From Saprospiraceae bacterium (GTDB lineage: Bacteria; Bacteroidota; Bacteroidia; Chitinophagales; Saprospiraceae), in contig JAIXOO010000235.1 in NCBI GenBank assembly GCA_027486765.1, positions 1 to 64,000 of the forward strand: 64,000 nucleotides of DNA, in the 5' to 3' direction. Both the position numbers and the translations under genes were made by a program. A model generated the notes under the pieces. The model saw only the letters and a program-made list of their open reading frames with translations. It made no database searches and was not told where the DNA came from. Below are positions 34,584 to 42,887 of the stretch, piece after piece. Numbering within the stretch: the first letter of the stretch is position 1; every line of letters starts with the position of its first letter.

Positions 34584-34946
34584 ATGCAACTCAGACTCCT
34601 GGTCATCCGCAGCGCCAATCCGGCCCAACTGGCTCAATTCTACACCCAACTCGGCTGTACCTTTGAGCAACATCGGCATGGCACAGGCCCACTGCACTAT
34701 TCTTGCACTATTGATAAAACGGTATTGGAAATCTACCCTTTGGCCAAAGGGCAAGTAGCTGCTGATCCAAACTTACGCTTGGGTTTTGAGATTGAGCAGT
34801 TTGAATTGGTGTTGGAAAAACTGACTGAGCAAGGAGGTAAGATCATTCAGGCTCCGTATGAGAGTGAGTTTGGCTGGATGGGTGTAGTAGAGGATCCGGA
34901 AAGGCGAAAAGTAGAGTTGTATAAAAGTGAAAATAAAAAAGGGTAG
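34584..34946 (+). CDS. VOC/glyoxalase-fold protein
   Basis: A 120-residue protein starting at ATG 34584; the longer track ORF (34146) is antisense to the HTTM partner gene. Two beta-alpha-beta-beta-beta halves are evident: QLRLLVIRSANPAQLAQFYTQLGCTFEQHRHGTGPLHYSC and LRLGFEIEQFELVLEKL...GWMGVVEDPERRKVELYK. This is the vicinal oxygen chelate fold; a metal-binding Glu is present at the C-terminal end (VELYK). The substrate is unknown. The stop codon lies within the terminator hairpin. Confidence 0.85.
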   Translation: MQLRLLVIRSANPAQLAQFYTQLGCTFEQHRHGTGPLHYSCTIDKTVLEIYPLAKGQVAADPNLRLGFEIEQFELVLEKLTEQGGKIIQAPYESEFGWMGVVEDPERRKVELYKSENKKG

Positions 34947-34974
34947 CAACCTGAAATTGCTACCCTTTTTTATT
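34935..34974. terminator. bidirectional terminator shared by the VOC and SurA genes
   Basis: AAAAAAGGGTAGCAA ... TTGCTACCCTTTTTT is symmetrical, with A-runs and T-runs on both sides, so it can terminate both strands. The VOC stop (TAG) lies in its left stem and the SurA stop lies at its right end. Confidence 0.9.
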
Positions 34975-36340
34975 AATCCGGCTTGATCGCCGCCATATTC
35001 TCTTTCATCCAGGGCTCCAAATTTGGACAACCCTGATACGTCCGATCGATGAGGATAAAAGTTTTCCGGATCCTTTCATCCACCCATTTGTTCACAATTT
35101 CATTGCGTTTGGATTCGATGGCGGCCTTTTGGATTTTGGCATAATCTTGCGCCAGGTTGGCTTTGTGTGGCGTGGTGCGCGACATCAGTTTCACCAAACG
35201 GAAGAAATAATCCCCGGCATCGTCACGGAATTCGATCGGTTTGGATACCGAGTTGACTTTCATGGTATCAATCGCGAAGTAGATATCGGGATCGAGGTCA
35301 CCCACTTCAAAGAAGGTATTGCCCGAGGTAGCGTTCACCATCCGGCCATCGTTGTTGAAACTTTGTACATTTTTGTCCGAAAACTTCTTCACTGCGCGGG
35401 AAAAAGAGAGCGAGTCTTTCAGCAGCATGGTTCTTACGGTATCCATGTGGAGTTTGCCCAGAGAAACATCGTCATCGGTGATTTCTGGACGAATCAGGAT
35501 GTGGCGCACGTGGATGGAGTTCCCCCGCCGGCCCAACATCTGAATGATGTGGAAGCCGAATTGGGTTTCAATCACAGGAGACACTTCCAATTCTTCCAAC
35601 TTATAAGCCGCCGCTTCAAATTCGGTAACGTACTTGCCTCGCTTGGCGAAGCCCAAATCACCACCACCACGGGCAGAACCATCATCGGAGAATTTTTTGG
35701 CCAATTCCGCAAAATCCTCTTTGCCATCTACAATCCGCTTGCGGATGTCGTCGAGTTTGGCCATGGTCACGCGTTTTTGCTCGGCGTTGACTGGCACCTT
35801 GTGTACAATTTCGCCCACTTCTACTTCGGAGCTGAAGTAGGGTAAACTGTCTTTGGGAATCCGCCGGAAAAAGTCCTTCACTTCTGAAGGCGTAACCGTT
35901 ACGTCGGTCATGATTTTATTGCGCATCCGTTCGATGAGCAGGTTGTTGCGCAAGTCCTCGCGGAATTGCTCTCGTACCTCATTCACGGTTTGGCCATAAT
36001 ATTCTTCAAACTGTTTGAGGTCGTCGTTCATGTAGCTGAGAATGCGCTCAATCCGGGCATTCAACTGGCTTTCCACCTCTTCGTCTTTTACCTCGATACT
36101 GTCCAGTTTGGCCTGGTTGAGCAGCAGTTTGTTCACCAGTACTTGCTCGACCAGCATACAACGTGCATCGGGTGGCACTGTACCATTGCGTTGGGCTTTG
36201 GTATAGGCGTACTGCTCCTCTACTTCGGACAATAGGGTGATTTCCCCACCGACGGTGGCGACCATTTTGTCCAAAATTTGCTTCTGCGCGGTTGCTGCCA
36301 TTGACAAAGTCAACAAGACAGTAAATACTAAATACCTCAT
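34973..36340 (-). CDS. surA: SurA-like periplasmic peptidyl-prolyl isomerase
   Basis: A 455-residue protein starting at ATG 36340 (MRYLVFTVLLTLSMAATAQ signal peptide); ATG 36364 in the track adds eight residues before the signal. The SurA N-domain (ILDKMVATVGGEITLLSEVEEQ) is followed by two parvulin-like domains: the first is well preserved (ELAKKFSDDGSARGGGDLGF, VIETQFGFHIIQML), the second shows weaker conservation. It chaperones outer-membrane proteins to BAM. It is the last of three PPIase-type genes on this strand, separated from the lipoprotein gene by an inverted repeat. Confidence 0.92.
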   Translation of the reverse strand: MRYLVFTVLLTLSMAATAQKQILDKMVATVGGEITLLSEVEEQYAYTKAQRNGTVPPDARCMLVEQVLVNKLLLNQAKLDSIEVKDEEVESQLNARIERILSYMNDDLKQFEEYYGQTVNEVREQFREDLRNNLLIERMRNKIMTDVTVTPSEVKDFFRRIPKDSLPYFSSEVEVGEIVHKVPVNAEQKRVTMAKLDDIRKRIVDGKEDFAELAKKFSDDGSARGGGDLGFAKRGKYVTEFEAAAYKLEELEVSPVIETQFGFHIIQMLGRRGNSIHVRHILIRPEITDDDVSLGKLHMDTVRTMLLKDSLSFSRAVKKFSDKNVQSFNNDGRMVNATSGNTFFEVGDLDPDIYFAIDTMKVNSVSKPIEFRDDAGDYFFRLVKLMSRTTPHKANLAQDYAKIQKAAIESKRNEIVNKWVDERIRKTFILIDRTYQGCPNLEPWMKENMAAIKPD

Positions 36341-36360
36341 GATGTTTAAGTTCGTGAGCT

Positions 36361-36447
36361 CCAAGGTTCCAGGGTTCCAAAGTTCCAGGGTTCCAAGGAT
36401 AAAGCCTCGAACCCTGGAACTTTGGAACCCTGGAACCTTGGAACCTT
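36361..36447. repeat. inverted repeat of GGTTCCA words
   Basis: The left arm repeats AGGTTCCAGGGTTCC / AAAGTTCCAGGG; the right arm repeats GAACCCTGGAAC / TTTGGAACCCTGG. The arms are about 33-39 nt with a 15-nt centre. It fills the gap between surA and the lipoprotein gene. Confidence 0.88.
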
Positions 36448-36451
36448 AAAG

Positions 36452-37306
36452 TTAAAATATTTCAATATTGCCTTTTTTTAAGGCAATTTCGTACAAATCT
36501 TCCCGTTTGCGCTGCAATAAATCCAATTTGCGCTTGTGCAGCACGAAGGTACGCGCTTGTTGTTGAATGTACCCTAAAGGGGCAATTTCTTTCCGATTTT
36601 TTAACTCCAGCAAGCGGAAGTAATAAACAAACTCGCCATCACTTTGGCGAAATTCCCGCTTGGAGGCGATGTTGTCGGCAGTGATGGTGCCTTTGGGCAT
36701 CACCGAACCAATCACATCTACCTTGTGCCAAATGCTGTCAACGAGGGTATGCGCGGTGGCATATTTTTGGCAATAAGCCTCCAACTTGGAGAGATTGCTG
36801 CCTCTTGGTTTGGTCCAAAAGTTCACCAAACTATCCGTTTTGGGAACCGGAGCGGCTATTTTGATGAAGTAGCAGCGAATGATGGGCGTTTCCAGCTCGT
36901 ACTGCTCCTTGTTTTGTTCATAAAAACCCTGTAACTCAGTTTTGGTTACGGTAGAGTCCAGCAGTTGTTCTACCAAAACCTGCTCGTAGTTGTTGCGGAT
37001 CAACGAACGCCGGTAATCCCTTACCAACTGGTCAATATTCAGATCAGGTGGCAGGTTTTTTTCAGCTTCGTGCATCAACAATTCCTCGCGCACCCAGCGG
37101 CTCACAAAAGCTTGAATGATCAAAAAACTGTCGGCGCGGGAAGCTTCTTCGGGGAACATGTTTTCCAGATCCGAAAGGTGCAACTCCCGGTTAAAAACAC
37201 GTGCCAGCAACCGATCTGAGCCTTGGTCTGATTTCCAGTCACAGGCGACCAAGGTCGCTGCCAGTGCGAAAAACACTAGAAGGTTCAAGCTCCACTTACC
37301 AAACAT
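36452..37306 (-). CDS. SurA-N-like lipoprotein without clear PPIase domain
   Basis: A 284-residue lipoprotein. I start at ATG 37306 (MFGKWSLNLLVFFALAATLVAC), which gives a lipobox TLVAC; the track's longer start would translate the upstream repeat. Residues 30-140 resemble the SurA N-terminal helical chaperone domain (RVFNRELHLSDLENMFPEEASRAD, FVSRWVREELLMHEAEKN). The C-terminal third lacks a recognisable parvulin signature. Likely an outer-membrane-targeted chaperone partner of surA. Confidence 0.8.
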   Translation of the reverse strand: MFGKWSLNLLVFFALAATLVACDWKSDQGSDRLLARVFNRELHLSDLENMFPEEASRADSFLIIQAFVSRWVREELLMHEAEKNLPPDLNIDQLVRDYRRSLIRNNYEQVLVEQLLDSTVTKTELQGFYEQNKEQYELETPIIRCYFIKIAAPVPKTDSLVNFWTKPRGSNLSKLEAYCQKYATAHTLVDSIWHKVDVIGSVMPKGTITADNIASKREFRQSDGEFVYYFRLLELKNRKEIAPLGYIQQQARTFVLHKRKLDLLQRKREDLYEIALKKGNIEIF

Positions 37307-37316
37307 AGCTGTTGGG

Positions 37317-37436
37317 GAAAGTTGAGAAAGTTGAGAAGGTTGAGAAGGTTTAGGCTTCCGTAACGACTTAGACATTGACATTGTCAAAATCGCTGCGGAA
37401 GCCTAAACCTTCTCAACTTACTCAACCTTCTCAACT
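37317..37436. repeat. inverted repeat of GTTGAGAAGG words, copy A
   Basis: The left arm repeats GTTGAGAAGG and ends GGTTTAGGCTTCCG; the right arm starts CGGAAGCCTAAACC and ends in CTTCTCAAC words. It shares both words with the repeat at 42060. It lies between the parvulin gene and the lipoprotein gene. Confidence 0.88.
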
Positions 37437-39405
37437 ATTTTTTAATTAAACTTTCAAATACCGCTTTTTCAGTCTTCACCGGATATTGCTTTTTCAGCTC
37501 ATTGACCCATTGTACTTCCAGGTAGTCCTGATAATCAGCAATGATGTAGCCTCGTGCTTCATTGAGCATCTTGTCTTGTGCAGGGATGATTTTTTCAACC
37601 TTGCGGAAAGAATACTCATTGTTTTGCCGGTCAAATTTGGAAATGGTCACTTCTCCCGGCTTCCATTCTTTCAAGTCAGTAGCTTCGGGAGACTTGCTTT
37701 TTTCCAAAATTTGTTCCTCTACCCGAATGCCAATGGTGTCTGACTTGTTGTATTTGGCCAAGACCTCCTCCGTTGAATGTTTGAGTGCATAGTCACGCAT
37801 GGGCTCCAAAACCGATTTGGAAATACCGTCGACAAAAAATACCGTAGTCACAGCCCGATCTTCCCAGCGGTACTTGCCTTTCAGGGTTTTGAAGTAACTT
37901 TTCAACCCCACGGTATCCTGTGAAGCCTTGTCCCATACGTTGATGCGGGTCGCTTCAAACAAAAGAATACCTTCTTCGTACTCGCGCAACAAGGCTTTGA
38001 ACTCTGGGTATTTTTGATCCAGGCGTTGCTCCTCAAAGCGCAGGCAAGATTCATTGACGTATTCCTCGTACAGGTTTTGTACTGCTGCATCGAGACTGGT
38101 CTCGCCCGACATTCGCATGCGCTGACGGGTAGCATTTTCAGCAAATTGTGCAAAGTCGCCCATGGTGTGCGCCTTTTTCGCCATCGTAAACAGCACCTTG
38201 GTACTAGGTGGTTGAGGTGCGTGCCACTGAAAAGTGAAAAAGGTATCGTTCAAGGTCGCGGCAAACTCGGTCAGCAGATTGGGATAATCCTTAAAGCCAG
38301 TTTCGCGCTTGATGTCGTCCACCATGGCCTTACGTGCCATTTCAAAGCGGGCATCTCGTTTGATGCGTGCTTCTAATTGACCACGCATTTGGTCATAAGG
38401 TTGTATCTCTTTTTTGCTGATGCGCTTAATGATGTGCCAACCCACGCTCGTTTCAAAAGGTTTTGAGTACTCTCCATCCTTCGCTACGCTGTAAGCTGCG
38501 TCTTCAAATGCTTGTTCGAAGCGGTTGATGGTCACAAAACCTACATAACCGCCCTTGTCTGCGGTGCGGGAATCGTTGGAATTTTTGGCGGCCATTTCTT
38601 CAAAATTGGCACCACGTTTTAGCGCAGCATACATCGTATCGATCTGTGCCTTGATCACAATGGCACTGCTGCCTTCGGTACGCATTAGAATATGGGCCAC
38701 TTCAACCTCACCACGCGCTGGGCGTTTGCTGTGCACTTTGAGCAAATGGTAGCCTGCACTGGTGCGGATGGGCATCGAGAGTTGCTCAAAAGGCAGGCGA
38801 TAAGCCGCACTTTCCAAGGCGTAAAACCCATTGGGGAACATGGCTGTAACATAGCCGATGTGGCCACCGTTGGTAGCGGCAGACTTATCCGCCGAAACCT
38901 GTTGGGCTACGGTCGCAAATTTCTCACCCTTAAGCAAACGGGCACGCGCCTCCATGGCCAGGCGATGGGCTTCGAGGGTATCGGTACCTTTGGCCTCGGC
39001 GGGCAGGGCAAAAAGGATGTGGCTAATGTCAAGATCGAATTGAGAGCGCTCAAACAGCTCTTTGGTCAATTTCTCGGTCACCTGCTTGTTCAACAGGTAC
39101 GAATCGGCCAACTGACGGCGGTAACCAGCCAGTTCTTCCTGGAGTGCCTGCACGGTGTCCAGTTGCATGTCTTTGGCCTTCTTTACCTTGAGTTTGAACT
39201 TGGTGTACAAATCCAAATACTCTTGTAGGGTGGCGCGGGAAAAATCCGCATTTTTTCCATTGGTTTTGGAATAGATGTACTTGAATTCGGAAACATGCAC
39301 CGGGGTGCCGTCTACCGTAAACAACACCGGGTCTTTATCCTGTGCCTGGGTGAAAACGATCAGGCTGAAAAAGCAGCCCAGAAGTAGCAAAAGGTTCTTT
39401 GCCAT
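37435..39405 (-). CDS. periplasmic parvulin-type PPIase with two PpiC domains
   Basis: A 656-residue exported protein: signal peptide ending VFTQAQ, N-terminal helical chaperone region, PpiC domain 1 (about 125-230: SHILFALPAEAKGTD, GGHIGYVTAMFPNGFY), PpiC domain 2 (about 235-335: AHILMRTEGSS, KGGYVGFVTINRFEQAFEDAAYS), and a long C-terminal helical domain. It works in the periplasm on outer-membrane or secreted proteins. Upstream of its start lies long copy 2 of the palindromic promoter element, so its expression may be set by that repeat. Confidence 0.92.
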   Translation of the reverse strand: MAKNLLLLLGCFFSLIVFTQAQDKDPVLFTVDGTPVHVSEFKYIYSKTNGKNADFSRATLQEYLDLYTKFKLKVKKAKDMQLDTVQALQEELAGYRRQLADSYLLNKQVTEKLTKELFERSQFDLDISHILFALPAEAKGTDTLEAHRLAMEARARLLKGEKFATVAQQVSADKSAATNGGHIGYVTAMFPNGFYALESAAYRLPFEQLSMPIRTSAGYHLLKVHSKRPARGEVEVAHILMRTEGSSAIVIKAQIDTMYAALKRGANFEEMAAKNSNDSRTADKGGYVGFVTINRFEQAFEDAAYSVAKDGEYSKPFETSVGWHIIKRISKKEIQPYDQMRGQLEARIKRDARFEMARKAMVDDIKRETGFKDYPNLLTEFAATLNDTFFTFQWHAPQPPSTKVLFTMAKKAHTMGDFAQFAENATRQRMRMSGETSLDAAVQNLYEEYVNESCLRFEEQRLDQKYPEFKALLREYEEGILLFEATRINVWDKASQDTVGLKSYFKTLKGKYRWEDRAVTTVFFVDGISKSVLEPMRDYALKHSTEEVLAKYNKSDTIGIRVEEQILEKSKSPEATDLKEWKPGEVTISKFDRQNNEYSFRKVEKIIPAQDKMLNEARGYIIADYQDYLEVQWVNELKKQYPVKTEKAVFESLIKK

Positions 39406-39420
39406 ATCAAGTTTTATTTT

Positions 39421-39542
39421 AGTAGTGGGGGCAAAAATAAGCGTTCATTTTTTCTGAGCCAAAGGATTAAATAAGGCACTTAAAATGAATCGTTTTCTTA
39501 TCTAATCCTTTGGCAAAATGAACACTTATTTTTTTCCGCCCC
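39421..39542 (-). repeat. long copy 2 of the palindromic promoter element
   Basis: Read on the minus strand: GGGGCGG... AAGTGTTCATTTTGCCAAAGG arm, a loop with ACGATTCATTTTAAGTGC, then CTTATTTAATCCTTTGGC... TGAACGCTTATTTTTGCCCCC, ACTACT. It matches the copy at 24267 in the same orientation relative to the downstream gene and ends 15 nt before the PpiC start codon. Confidence 0.9.
39432..39463 (-). promoter_or_regulatory. consensus Bacteroidota promoter inside the repeat, driving the PpiC gene
   Basis: On the minus strand TTTG (39463-39460), 20 nt, TATTTTTG (39439-39432): a full match to the TTTG/TAnnTTTG consensus. The predicted transcript would have a leader of about 20 nt before ATG 39405. 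Confidence 0.7.
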
Positions 39543-39562
39543 AAAGCGTCGCAAAAATATAC

Positions 39563-42028
39563 TTATTCCTGTAAATAGACACGTTTAACTCGGGGTGAAA
39601 TTCCGGTAAATACCTCATATGGAATGGTTCCGAGTATTTGTGCCAATTCATTCACAGAAGGATCCAATCCAAAAATCTCCACGGTATCCCCTGTTTGAGC
39701 CTCGGGAATATGGCTGAGGTCGATCATCGACATGTCCATACACACGCTACCCAAAATTGGGGCTTTTTTCCCGCGTACCTGCACTTGAAAAGCACCATTG
39801 CCTGCCCCGCGACGTAAACCGTCGGCATATCCAACCGAAATTGTTCCAGTTCGCATGAGAGAATGGGCCTGGGCGCGGCGACCGTAACCAATGGTTTCGC
39901 CAGCGGCAACCTCCTTGATTTGTGAAATAGTAGCCTTAAAACTCAAAACTACCTGTAGTGGCTCGGGTAAGGTATTGCTTACATCGATGCCGTACAGGCC
40001 AATTCCCAAACGCACCATATCCTGCTGGTATTGTGGAAAACGGGTAATGCCATTGGAGTTGAGCGCATGTTGCAGGGGGCGGTAGCCTAAAGTGTCCGAA
40101 ATTTGTTCAAAAGCAACCTGAAAACGCAGCGCTTGCTCGTGGGTAAAGGCATCGTGTTGGGGGTCTTCACTCGCAGCGAGGTGGGTATAGATGGACCTAA
40201 CCAGCAGGGCAGGATGTTGCCGCAAGTAATTCAACAAGCCGGGAAGTTCATGGCGGTCAAAACCCAGGCGGTGCATGCCACTGTCGATGCTAAGGTGGAT
40301 GCCGTAGGGAAGGGCCTCATGGCGCAAGTTGCGGAGTTGTTCCAAACTGTACACGACCGGTTCCAGGCGGTGTTGGCGCATTTGTTCAAAAGCCCCGGCT
40401 TCGGGATTCAGCACCATGATTGGGGCGCTGATGCCCGCCTGCCGCAGTTCGATGCCTTCATCGGCATAGGCCACACAGCAGTAGTCTACTCGCAGGTGTT
40501 CGAGCAAACGGGCTACTTCTTTGCTGCCTGCACCATAAGCGGTGGCCTTGACCATCACCATTGTTTTGACTCCAGGACGCAAACAACGCTGATAGGCACG
40601 CAGGTTGTGGGCCAAGGCGCTCAGATTGACCTCCAAACGCGCCTGATGTACCTGTCGAGCCAGCGCTTGAGCTACTTTTTCAAGGTGGTATTGCCGAGCA
40701 CCTTTGAGGAGCATGATTTCGGATTGAAAGTCGAGTTGTGGCAGTGCATCGAGTAGATGTTGAGTGTTTTCAAAATAATTCTGCTCAAATCCTTTGGGTA
40801 AAAAATCTTGCAACTGCATCGTAGCTGCTCCAACCCCGATCACCCGCTCAATCTGGTATTCTTCAATCAGGCGGCTGATTTTTTGGTACAACTGTTTTTT
40901 GGTGCTGCCACTTTGTAGAATTTCGGACAGGATCAAGCTGCGTTTGCGTCCATGTTCGTGCTGGCGCATCCACTGCAAGCCCAAGCGCAGTGAACTGAGG
41001 TCGGCATTGTAGGTATCGTTGATGATGAGGCAATCGTTTTGTCCGTCCAGTAATTCCATGCGCATGGCTACGGGCTCCAACTGCGCCATACGTTCGGCAA
41101 TTTGCTCTGCTTTAATGCCCAGATGCAACAAAAGCACCCAGCAATGAATGGCATTTTCAATGGCAGCCTGATCGGTAAAGGGAAGGGTAATCCGTTGGCT
41201 TTGCCCCTGGAAGTTGCCTTCCAAATGGGTATGGCTCAGGAATATTTCGGGGTTTTGTACAAAAAAATCGGCGCTAGGGTGCTGCCCAAGCGACCAGCTT
41301 AGTTTTTTACAAGGAAGTGCCTGAATTTCTGCCTGGATTGCCGGGTCATCAGCGCGATAAATCAGTAACTCGACAGCAGCAAAAAGTTGTAATTTTTCGC
41401 GTAATTTCACATGTTTGCTGCTAAATCCTTCGTTGTGGGCCTCACCTAGCATGGTGAAAATTCCGATCTGGGGTTGGACGATTTTTGCTAAATTCGCCAT
41501 CTCGCCTGGGCGAGAGATGCCTGCTTCAAAGATGCCCAACTCGTGTTGGGGCTGGATGTTCCATACTGAAAGGGGGACTCCGATCTGGGAGTTAAAGCTG
41601 CGGGGACTGCGGATGATCGCGTAATTGGCATACAACAACTGAAAAAGCCATTCCTTAACGGTGGTTTTGCCATTGCTGCCCGTGATGCCAATGACCTGAA
41701 GAGGAAATTGCTGGCGGTGATGAGTGGCCAACTGTTGCAATGCAGCAATGACATTGGGCACCGCCAGGAAATTGGCATCGGGAAATGCGTGGGGCTCCGG
41801 CAATTCGGTCAGCACAAAATTGCGCACCCCTGCCTGGTACACTGCTGCGATGAACTGATGCCCATCGTGTTGGGTACCTTTGATGGCAAAAAAGAGGCTG
41901 CGCTCGGCAAAAATGATTTGGCGACTATCCAGCAACAAATGTTCAATTTGGGCCTCATGCAGCGGCCTATCCGCGGTTTTGGCTTGTAAAATGTGTTGAA
42001 TAGCCTCGATGGAATACATGGCAATCAT
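39563..42028 (-). CDS. bifunctional MurF ligase / alanine racemase
   Basis: An 821-residue fusion. The N-terminal part is MurF, adding D-Ala-D-Ala to UDP-MurNAc-tripeptide (P-loop GITGSNGKTTVKEWL at about 115-130, NDTYNADLSSLRLGL in the middle). The C-terminal part (about 458-821) is PLP-dependent alanine racemase (LEVNLSALAHNLRAYQR, PLP Lys about 494 in MVKATAYGAG, SVGYADGLRRGAGN). The fusion, typical of Bacteroidota, joins D-Ala supply and use. ATG 42019 is an alternative start. It is divergent from the Nudix gene across a palindromic repeat. Confidence 0.95.
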   Translation of the reverse strand: MIAMYSIEAIQHILQAKTADRPLHEAQIEHLLLDSRQIIFAERSLFFAIKGTQHDGHQFIAAVYQAGVRNFVLTELPEPHAFPDANFLAVPNVIAALQQLATHHRQQFPLQVIGITGSNGKTTVKEWLFQLLYANYAIIRSPRSFNSQIGVPLSVWNIQPQHELGIFEAGISRPGEMANLAKIVQPQIGIFTMLGEAHNEGFSSKHVKLREKLQLFAAVELLIYRADDPAIQAEIQALPCKKLSWSLGQHPSADFFVQNPEIFLSHTHLEGNFQGQSQRITLPFTDQAAIENAIHCWVLLLHLGIKAEQIAERMAQLEPVAMRMELLDGQNDCLIINDTYNADLSSLRLGLQWMRQHEHGRKRSLILSEILQSGSTKKQLYQKISRLIEEYQIERVIGVGAATMQLQDFLPKGFEQNYFENTQHLLDALPQLDFQSEIMLLKGARQYHLEKVAQALARQVHQARLEVNLSALAHNLRAYQRCLRPGVKTMVMVKATAYGAGSKEVARLLEHLRVDYCCVAYADEGIELRQAGISAPIMVLNPEAGAFEQMRQHRLEPVVYSLEQLRNLRHEALPYGIHLSIDSGMHRLGFDRHELPGLLNYLRQHPALLVRSIYTHLAASEDPQHDAFTHEQALRFQVAFEQISDTLGYRPLQHALNSNGITRFPQYQQDMVRLGIGLYGIDVSNTLPEPLQVVLSFKATISQIKEVAAGETIGYGRRAQAHSLMRTGTISVGYADGLRRGAGNGAFQVQVRGKKAPILGSVCMDMSMIDLSHIPEAQTGDTVEIFGLDPSVNELAQILGTIPYEVFTGISPRVKRVYLQE

Positions 42029-42059
42029 TTTTTTGCAAGCAGCAAAGGAACGGAAAAAA

Positions 42060-42187
42060 GTTGAGGAGAAGGTTGAGGGAGGTTGAGAAGGTTTAGGCTA
42101 CCGCAGCGGCATGCACCTCGGCTACGCTAGGCAACCATGTCGCTGCGGCAGCCTAAACCTCCTAAACCTTCTCAACCTCCCTCAACC
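42060..42187. repeat. inverted repeat of GTTGAGAAGG words, copy B
   Basis: The left arm contains GGTTGAGAAGGTTTAGGCT followed by ACCGCAGCGGC; the right arm contains GTCGCTGCGGCAGCCTAAACC and ends in CTTCTCAACC words. It is related to copy A at 37317 but has a different centre. It occupies the divergent promoter region of murF-alr and the Nudix gene. Confidence 0.85.
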
Positions 42188-42215
42188 ATTAATCTTGTAA
42201 CCCTGTTTACCAAAC

Positions 42216-42887
42216 ATGGACTTGACATTTATACAAAGACTAGAAAAAAACCTACAACATCCCTTACCAGGGGAAATGGCTCAAATCAAAATGGCCCATC
42301 CTGCCCGTTATCAAGGGCGGAACATCCCTCCTACGGCCATTTTAGCCGGGGTACTGGCGCTGTTTTTCCCAAAAAATGGACAGTGGAATTTGGTGTTCAT
42401 CGAGCGGGTTTCGCACAATCCCAGGGATGTCCACAAGGGGCAAATCAGCTTCCCTGGTGGCCGTTTCGACGATGGCGATGGACACTCCGCGCAAACGGCC
42501 TTGCGGGAAGCGCATGAAGAAGTGGGGGTGAATCCAGCGGACATCAAGTTGCTGGGTGCATTGACCGAATTGTACATCCCCGTAAGCAACTTCCAGGTGC
42601 ATCCCCACGTGGGCTTTGTGGAGTATGCGCCCCAATGGCAACCCCAAGTAACGGAGGTGGCCGATATATTGGAAGTGCCTTTTGAGTACTTTCAAAATCC
42701 AGCCTATCAAAAGATGAAGGACCTGGTGATCAATCCCAATTTTACATTGACGGATGTGCCTTATTTCGACCTGGGAGGACGGATTTTATGGGGTGCTACG
42801 GCGATGATTGTGAGTGAGTTGCTGGAGGTGGTTAATTTTACTCATACCGCAAAGACTCAATCGGATCCAATCTCGCAGCCTTCATAG
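42216..42887 (+). CDS. CoA pyrophosphatase-like Nudix hydrolase (NudL-type)
   Basis: A 223-residue cytoplasmic hydrolase. The Nudix box is [25 protein letters not shown] with the one-residue-longer spacing seen in NudL-type enzymes, preceded by the CoA-pyrophosphatase motif [20 protein letters not shown]. Such enzymes cleave CoA and related nucleotides to remove damaged forms. Its last 50 nt overlap the 3' end of the convergent permease gene, so its C-terminal tail ([14 protein letters not shown]) is antisense to the permease C-terminus. Specific activity is inferred. Confidence 0.9.
   Translation: MDLTFIQRLEKNLQHPLPGEMAQIKMAHPARYQGRNIPPTAILAGVLALFFPKNGQWNLVFIERVSHNPRDVHKGQISFPGGRFDDGDGHSAQTALREAHEEVGVNPADIKLLGALTELYIPVSNFQVHPHVGFVEYAPQWQPQVTEVADILEVPFEYFQNPAYQKMKDLVINPNFTLTDVPYFDLGGRILWGATAMIVSELLEVVNFTHTAKTQSDPISQPS

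Noticed and set aside
37307-37387. N-terminal extension of the SurA-N-like lipoprotein (SQPSQLSQL)
   Set aside because: It is a translation of the inverted repeat; the lipoprotein signal starts at ATG 37306.
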